Positions 22,813 to 27,357 of a DNA stretch of 27,357 nucleotides are shown here, piece after piece (the stretch's first letter is position 1; each line of letters starts with the position of its first letter). The notes under the pieces are model-generated. The model worked only from the letters and a program-made list of their open reading frames with translations. It did not search any database and was not told the origin of the DNA. The DNA comes from JAGMDK01 sp023128695 (GTDB lineage Bacteria > Planctomycetota > Phycisphaerae > UBA1845 > Fen-1342): contig DAOVQG010000021.1 in the NCBI GenBank assembly GCA_030628805.1, positions 1-27,357 of the forward strand, given 5' to 3'. A program made the position numbers and the translations under genes.

Positions 22813-25800
22813 ATGAGGCGTATTGATAAACGGAAAAGAGGTACGGTCCTGCTGATGATCGTCGGGCTGTTGGCGATGCTGTTCATGCTCGTCTCGGCCT
22901 ACATCACCTTGGCCCGCTTCGACCGCAAGACCATGCGGCAGATCGGCCGAGGTAAGGAGATCGAGAAGATCGTCGACGGGCTCAACGACGTCGTGAGGGC
23001 CCAGCTCGCGCCGGACTCGTCCGCCGGCATGGTAACCGGCGAGAACTATGCCGAGATTCCCGGATACCGTGAGGGTCGTTATCTGGCGTCACTGGAGCCG
23101 GTGCGGGACCCCCAGTCCGACACCTTCCCGGCCGACTATCGGTATCCCGCCGTGACCAGCCTGACGGGCAGCAGCGCCTACAACGAGACGATCGATGCCT
23201 TGATGCGCGATTACAATTACGATGGCAGCTCGGCTTCCGTCGTACCGGGAGATAAAAATAACCCGGACACGATGGGCAACGCCCGCAACCCGCGGATGGA
23301 TGCCGTTGGCGACGGGCTGCCCGACTCGTCCTTCGCGGATCTCGAGCTGGTGATCGAACTGGCGAACGCGCTGGGGGGGAAATCGGTGCAGGTGAACGGC
23401 CTCAACCCGAACAACATCGCTCACAGCCTGCCCGATTATCCGGCGTGGCGGCATTTCGACGAACAGGCCCGGTACGAAGCGGCGGCGCGGATCGTCTCGC
23501 ACGGGGGCATGGTGCTGGTGGGCTCGTCCGACGAGACGGGGTGGAATCAGCAATTCATCCGCGGGATGTTTAATTGGATCAGGCATCCGGACGAGCGCCA
23601 GTACCTGGATTTAGAGCAAGACTTGCAGGGGGTCGAGGACGCGCTCCAGGGGATGTCGGTGGACGGCGGCTCAATCGAGCCGCTGCTGCGCCGCCGCGGC
23701 GGGCTGCTGATGGGGACGAGCGGGGATGAAAGCTTGCCTTCCGCCTTGCGGGAATTGCAAGATAGCTTCCCGGAAACGTTTGACCCGCGGTACGAGGACC
23801 GTTCGCCGCGCCTGAAGGAGGATAGTTGGCAGCGCTTCAACCTGGCGCTTGAGAACGACTGGCACGCCTGGCGGCAGGCGAGCTGTCTTGATCCTAACGC
23901 CTTCAACACTTTCTTCTACAACCATGGCGTGGGGACCGATCCGCGCGAGTCGTACGTGCCTCGCCGCCTGATCACCACGGTCAGCTACAGCGACGAGCTG
24001 GCGCGTGAGCAGACCGGGTTGTTGGGGAACCAGCCCCTTGATCTCTACAATGATGTTCCGAGGGGGATCGATCCGGGTCAACTCAAGTTCGACCTCAACA
24101 GACTCAAGCGGGCCTTTAAGGGGGTCTACTACCAGCCCGGGGCCGGAGACCAGGTGGTGAAAGAGCTGTTCGCGTACTACCACGAGATGCTGGCCGACTA
24201 TGTCTGGGAAGGGAAGCTTCATTACGAGCCCGGCGAGCCCGAGGAGATAGCCCTAGGCGGCACCGATGAGGCGGCCAATGCGGTCAAGCGCCGTCGGCAG
24301 GCGTTCATGCTAGCCGTCAACACGCTTGCCTTCACGGCCCCGCGGCGGGCCGACGGGTATGTCGACGTGGTCGAGTACACTGACGCCGGGGACTCCACCG
24401 CGGCCTTCCTACCCGCCCAATGGCCGCGGATCTACTATGGCTATGGCCCGCAGCCGTTCATCACGCAGGTGATCGCATACAACAAACTCGACACCGGCGG
24501 CATCGGCGGGGAGGAGGAGGGGGATATCGCCTTGGCGATTGAGCTGTATAACCCGAACGATCCCACCGGCCTTCCGGACTCCCAGGCCCTGTACCTCCCG
24601 CAGTTCGCGCTCAGTGTGAACGACAGCTATGATGGCACTACCGCGACGGAAGAAGCCGGTTTGCGGCCGCTGGACGAAGGGCACGTGATGGTTGACAGCG
24701 GCACGTGGAACGAGCAGATGGCGGGACGGCAGTTCCGGACGATCTCGGTGCACGAGGGCGGGAACTCCTTCTTCGACACCGTGGTCGACGGCAAGATCGA
24801 TTTGGAGACCTCGTACATCGATACGCAGAGCCGTTCGATTATGGTGAAGTTGTGGCGGAGGGGCAGCTTGGGGCACTGGCATCTGGTGGACGAGCAGGAA
24901 GTTGATATTGGATCGAAAACGGAGCTCGAGACATGGTATGTCAATGTCTTCCGTGATTGCAGCGCGGTGCCTTACATGGGTAAGTGCGACCCGACGGTTG
25001 ACCGGTGGGCGCGGTGGCGGATGGTAATGTCCTATCCGAAGAGCAGCAAGTACTGCCAGGATAATGATAGTGGCACGTCGGCCCCGGACTCCGATCGGAT
25101 CAATGCCTTGGGGAACGAGACCTTGGGGAACGAGTCCTACGGATACACGCCGTCGCCAACGACTTTCGGCCCCTGCATCCCCTTATACACGATGAATGCG
25201 AACCCGAACGTGCAAGGGCCGGTAATCCATGGGGCCGAGCGGCCGCCGTCGTTCCCGACCGTTGGGTTCATGCTGTTCGTGCCGCGGTATTCGCATATGC
25301 GCATCCCCATCGGTGCGGTGCCCCGCCGGGTGCCGATGGGCAAGATGCTCTACGATGCTTGGGACAATACCGACGGCGATGGGCGGCTCTATAATTTCAG
25401 CAGTGACCCCTTTAACAGCAAACCGACGCCGGCGGACTTCGGCCACATGCCGGTTTTCCACAATAAGCAGACGGTCGACAACACCAGCGATTTCAGCAAT
25501 AGTGTGACCGGGCGGGTGCCGTGGGGACTGTTGGTCTTCGATTACTTCACCACGTTGAATGTGGACGGGCCCGACGGCTTGCCCGGCAGCGGGGACGAAG
25601 AGATCGATCCGTATCGTGTGGCGGGGCGCATCAACATCAACATGGCGCCCTGGTATGTGCTGGCCGGATTGCCGGTGATCGGGCCGAAAGAGGGCGTCCC
25701 GGGCGCCGACCTGCCGCTGACCACGACTGCATCGCCGGCGTTCCGGAGTGCATCCTCGGGGGTGTTGACCGGGACGGACAGCGTGGGTGTGTTGCGATTC

Positions 25801-26463
25801 AGCCCCCCCGGATTGTATTATGACACGGAGACCGGAACCGGCTGGTGGCGGCTGGGGCCGTATCTGGGGCAGGCGGCGGCGGCGTACCGGGACCGTGTCC
25901 AATACACCACTTCCGCCCCGTGGATGTTCCTGGAGTTGCAGTACGCTCATAAGCGTAACCCCTCACAAACCGGGAATGAGGCTTACCGCCCCATTATCTA
26001 CGGTCCGTTCGACAAAATCAACTACGGGGGCGGGATTCGAGGGGGCGGGTCACTGGGCGGGATGCGTGGTTTTCTGACGCTCGGCGAACTGGCCAATGTG
26101 GCGGGCTTCGATTCGCGCGTCTTGAGCGGGGCCGGTTCGACCAGCAGTTTCGACTTCTTCAAGGCCGTCAGCCTGCTGGCCCTGCTGGATACGCATTTTC
26201 TGACCACTCGCAGCAACACCTTTACGGTGTATACCACCCTAACCGACCGTGAAAACCCGCAGGCCAGCCTCCGGTCGCAAATCACCGTCGATCGCAGCAA
26301 ACTGCTGCCCAAGCTGCTCTGGCAAGATATTAACGACAACGGCGTTTGGAATCCGGAAAGCGGCGTCGGCGGGGATCGGTACACGCTGATCGAATACAAC
26401 GGCGAGCCGGAGATCATCGGCCAACGCGAGATCGGCTACTTCAACGCGCGCTACGACGATTAG
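22813..26463 (+). CDS. gspK: Giant GspK-like minor pseudopilin
   Basis: From the ATG at 22813 the product has 1216 residues; an upstream in-frame GTG at 22783 would add ten. The leader is MRRIDKRKRG, cleaved before TVLLMIVGLLAMLFMLVSAYITLARFDR. Position +5 is Met, not Glu; GspK lacks this Glu as well, and sits at the pseudopilus tip. GRININMAPWYVLAGLPVIG (around 938-957) matches the NVNTAP..VL..LPG helix-hairpin-helix-like motif of GspK. It is three to four times longer than a typical GspK (about 320), with large unrecognised segments, and it is last in the gspGHIJK order. Large insertions in the periplasmic part are likely. It converges with the RCC1 gene. Confidence 0.78.
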   Translation: MRRIDKRKRGTVLLMIVGLLAMLFMLVSAYITLARFDRKTMRQIGRGKEIEKIVDGLNDVVRAQLAPDSSAGMVTGENYAEIPGYREGRYLASLEPVRDPQSDTFPADYRYPAVTSLTGSSAYNETIDALMRDYNYDGSSASVVPGDKNNPDTMGNARNPRMDAVGDGLPDSSFADLELVIELANALGGKSVQVNGLNPNNIAHSLPDYPAWRHFDEQARYEAAARIVSHGGMVLVGSSDETGWNQQFIRGMFNWIRHPDERQYLDLEQDLQGVEDALQGMSVDGGSIEPLLRRRGGLLMGTSGDESLPSALRELQDSFPETFDPRYEDRSPRLKEDSWQRFNLALENDWHAWRQASCLDPNAFNTFFYNHGVGTDPRESYVPRRLITTVSYSDELAREQTGLLGNQPLDLYNDVPRGIDPGQLKFDLNRLKRAFKGVYYQPGAGDQVVKELFAYYHEMLADYVWEGKLHYEPGEPEEIALGGTDEAANAVKRRRQAFMLAVNTLAFTAPRRADGYVDVVEYTDAGDSTAAFLPAQWPRIYYGYGPQPFITQVIAYNKLDTGGIGGEEEGDIALAIELYNPNDPTGLPDSQALYLPQFALSVNDSYDGTTATEEAGLRPLDEGHVMVDSGTWNEQMAGRQFRTISVHEGGNSFFDTVVDGKIDLETSYIDTQSRSIMVKLWRRGSLGHWHLVDEQEVDIGSKTELETWYVNVFRDCSAVPYMGKCDPTVDRWARWRMVMSYPKSSKYCQDNDSGTSAPDSDRINALGNETLGNESYGYTPSPTTFGPCIPLYTMNANPNVQGPVIHGAERPPSFPTVGFMLFVPRYSHMRIPIGAVPRRVPMGKMLYDAWDNTDGDGRLYNFSSDPFNSKPTPADFGHMPVFHNKQTVDNTSDFSNSVTGRVPWGLLVFDYFTTLNVDGPDGLPGSGDEEIDPYRVAGRININMAPWYVLAGLPVIGPKEGVPGADLPLTTTASPAFRSASSGVLTGTDSVGVLRFSPPGLYYDTETGTGWWRLGPYLGQAAAAYRDRVQYTTSAPWMFLELQYAHKRNPSQTGNEAYRPIIYGPFDKINYGGGIRGGGSLGGMRGFLTLGELANVAGFDSRVLSGAGSTSSFDFFKAVSLLALLDTHFLTTRSNTFTVYTTLTDRENPQASLRSQITVDRSKLLPKLLWQDINDNGVWNPESGVGGDRYTLIEYNGEPEIIGQREIGYFNARYDD

Positions 26464-26499
26464 CAAGCCGCTGAAAAAGGGCTGGCTCCGTACCGGCCG

Positions 26500-26565
26500 T
26501 CCCACTGGGGGCACCCCGGCGGTCGAGTCCGATGTAGCGGCCGGCCCCCGTGCCGGCCGGGCGTA
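26500..26565. repeat. GCCGGCC-rich palindromic repeat
   Basis: TACCGGCCGTCCC...GGGCACCCCGGCGG is followed by GCGGCCGGCCCCCGTGCCGG with CCGGGC. The second part has CCGGCCCCCGTGCCGGCCGG self-pairing. It is GC-rich, has no coding signal and lies in the gap between the two converging genes. Confidence 0.5.
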
Positions 26566-26572
26566 TGCGGTG

Positions 26573-26640
26573 TGCCACTGCTCTTGAGCAGTGTCTTCTA
26601 TTGACCAGCGGTAGTTTAGCACTGCTCAAGAGCAGTGGCA
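26573..26640. repeat. Nested palindrome between converging genes
   Basis: TGCCACTGCTCTTGAGCAGT plus G (26573-26593) is the exact reverse complement of 26620-26640 (21 bp). Each arm is itself a near-palindrome (ACTGCTC TT GAGCAGT), so both small hairpins and one long hairpin are possible. There is no T-tract; it could stop transcripts from both sides. Confidence 0.85.
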
Positions 26641-26667
26641 AACATCCACACAAGAGTGTAGCGGCCT

Positions 26668-27357
26668 TTACGGGCAGGTCGTATTCATCAACGCCACGAA
26701 CGGGTCGATATCCCGCCAATTGACGGTACCGTCGGCATTCACGTCGTTGTTCTCGAACGGGCAGCTTGGTGTGCCGGGCAGGAACATGGCCTCCCAGGCG
26801 GCCACGTTATCGTTCATCGCGGCGTCGAAGAAGTCGATGTCGCGCCAATTCACCACGCCGTCGCAGTTGCTGTCGCCGGGGCAGACGGCGGGGGACTTCA
26901 GCCCGAGACTGTGGTGCCCGCCCCCCGCGACGCCCACGAAGTCCGTGTTCGGCGCCGGCACGTTGCATTGACCGCTGCTGTTGTCCCCCCACGCCACGAT
27001 CGAGCCGTCGGACTTCAGACCGAGACTGTGGTACCTGCCCCCCGCGACGGCCACGAAGTCCGTGTTCGGCGCCGGTACGTTGCATTGGCCGTACTCATTG
27101 TACCCCCACCTCACGGTCGAGCCGTCGGCCTTCAGCCCGAGACTGTGCGAACTGCCCGCCGCGAGCGCCACGAAGTCCGTGTTCGGCGCCGGCACGTCGC
27201 ATTCGCCGAAACTGTTCCCTCCCCAGGCCACGATCGAGCCGTCGGCTTTGAGGCCAAGACTGTGGTAATGACCCGCCGCGACCGCCACGAAGTCCGTGTT
27301 GGGCGTCGGCACGTTGCATTGGCCGGCCCCGTTGGCTCCCCACGCGACGACCGAGGC
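26668..27357 (-). CDS. RCC1-repeat protein with dockerin-like tail, 5' end outside window
   Basis: The frame is open to the window edge, so the start is missing; 229 residues are visible. Four 39-residue repeats of RCC1 type (S-I/V-V-A-W-G, then NVPAPNTDFV, then HSLGLKADG) would form part of a beta-propeller; a full RCC1 propeller has seven blades. They are followed by two calcium-loop motifs, GDSNCDGVVNWRDIDFF and NDVNADGTVNWRDIDPF, which look like the EF-hand pair of a type I dockerin. Such tails are common in exported planctomycete proteins and may act in anchoring or assembly. An apparent GTG start at 27312 lies within a repeat and is not the true start. The gene converges with gspK. Confidence 0.85.
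   Translation of the reverse strand, partial: ASVVAWGANGAGQCNVPTPNTDFVAVAAGHYHSLGLKADGSIVAWGGNSFGECDVPAPNTDFVALAAGSSHSLGLKADGSTVRWGYNEYGQCNVPAPNTDFVAVAGGRYHSLGLKSDGSIVAWGDNSSGQCNVPAPNTDFVGVAGGGHHSLGLKSPAVCPGDSNCDGVVNWRDIDFFDAAMNDNVAAWEAMFLPGTPSCPFENNDVNADGTVNWRDIDPFVALMNTTCP
26890..27354. repeat. 117-bp tandem repeat encoding the RCC1 units
   Basis: Four units, 27354-27238, 27237-27121, 27120-27004 and 27003-26890 (last one shorter by one codon), are very similar at the DNA level as well as the protein level, for example the repeated GTCCGTGTT(C/G)GGCG segment. The array continues beyond the window. Confidence 0.9.

Noticed and set aside
1..27357. tRNA or rRNA genes, prophage or insertion sequence with transposase
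   Set aside because: I found no tRNA- or rRNA-like sequence, integrase, transposase or phage structural gene on either strand.

Overview
The window (27,357 bp, GC-rich, roughly 60%) looks like a chromosomal segment of a planctomycete (Planctomycetota, perhaps Phycisphaerae). The reasons are an exported tricorn-type protease, a membrane Ser/Thr kinase with a CHASE2-like sensor, a protein with RCC1-type repeats and a dockerin-like calcium-binding tail, and many short palindromic repeat families in the gaps between genes. Family and lineage calls come from reading motifs; no database search was possible.

Layout. 1-447: two palindromic repeats and no convincing gene. 448-3864 (+): exported tricorn protease. 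3902-7109 (-): a Ser/Thr kinase with a CHASE2-like sensor followed by a small lipoprotein, probably one operon. 7211-7343: a MITE-like inverted-repeat element. 7596-11313 (+): the classic information-processing cluster ffs (SRP RNA), dnaX, ybaB, an unrecognised gene, recR. 11340-26463 (+): a type II secretion / type IV pilus-like set in canonical order: gspE ATPase, gspF platform protein, three GspG-like pseudopilins, then GspH-, GspI-, GspJ-like and a giant GspK-like protein. 26668-27357 (-): an RCC1-repeat/dockerin-like protein that runs off the right edge.

How the genes work together. GspE would power assembly and GspF would anchor it. The pseudopilins have prepilin-peptidase sites (G followed by FTLVE-type sequence), and the GspK-like protein lacks Glu at +5, as expected for a tip subunit. 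Secretin, GspC/L/M and prepilin peptidase are not in the window. recR overlaps its upstream gene by 4 bp; gspE starts 26 bp after recR; many pseudopilin genes overlap by 4 bp.

The most interesting signals are: (1) a run of ten A residues in dnaX, containing the A AAA AAG heptamer, with stop codons 8-12 codons later in both other frames, so a tau/gamma-type short product is likely; (2) palindromic repeats that have entered coding sequence in frame: five 27-bp units in the tau tail of dnaX, and long repeat-derived leaders just before the prepilin cleavage sites of two pseudopilins; (3) an inverted pair of heptamer arrays forming the leader between ffs and dnaX; (4) about a dozen different repeat families in 27 kb.
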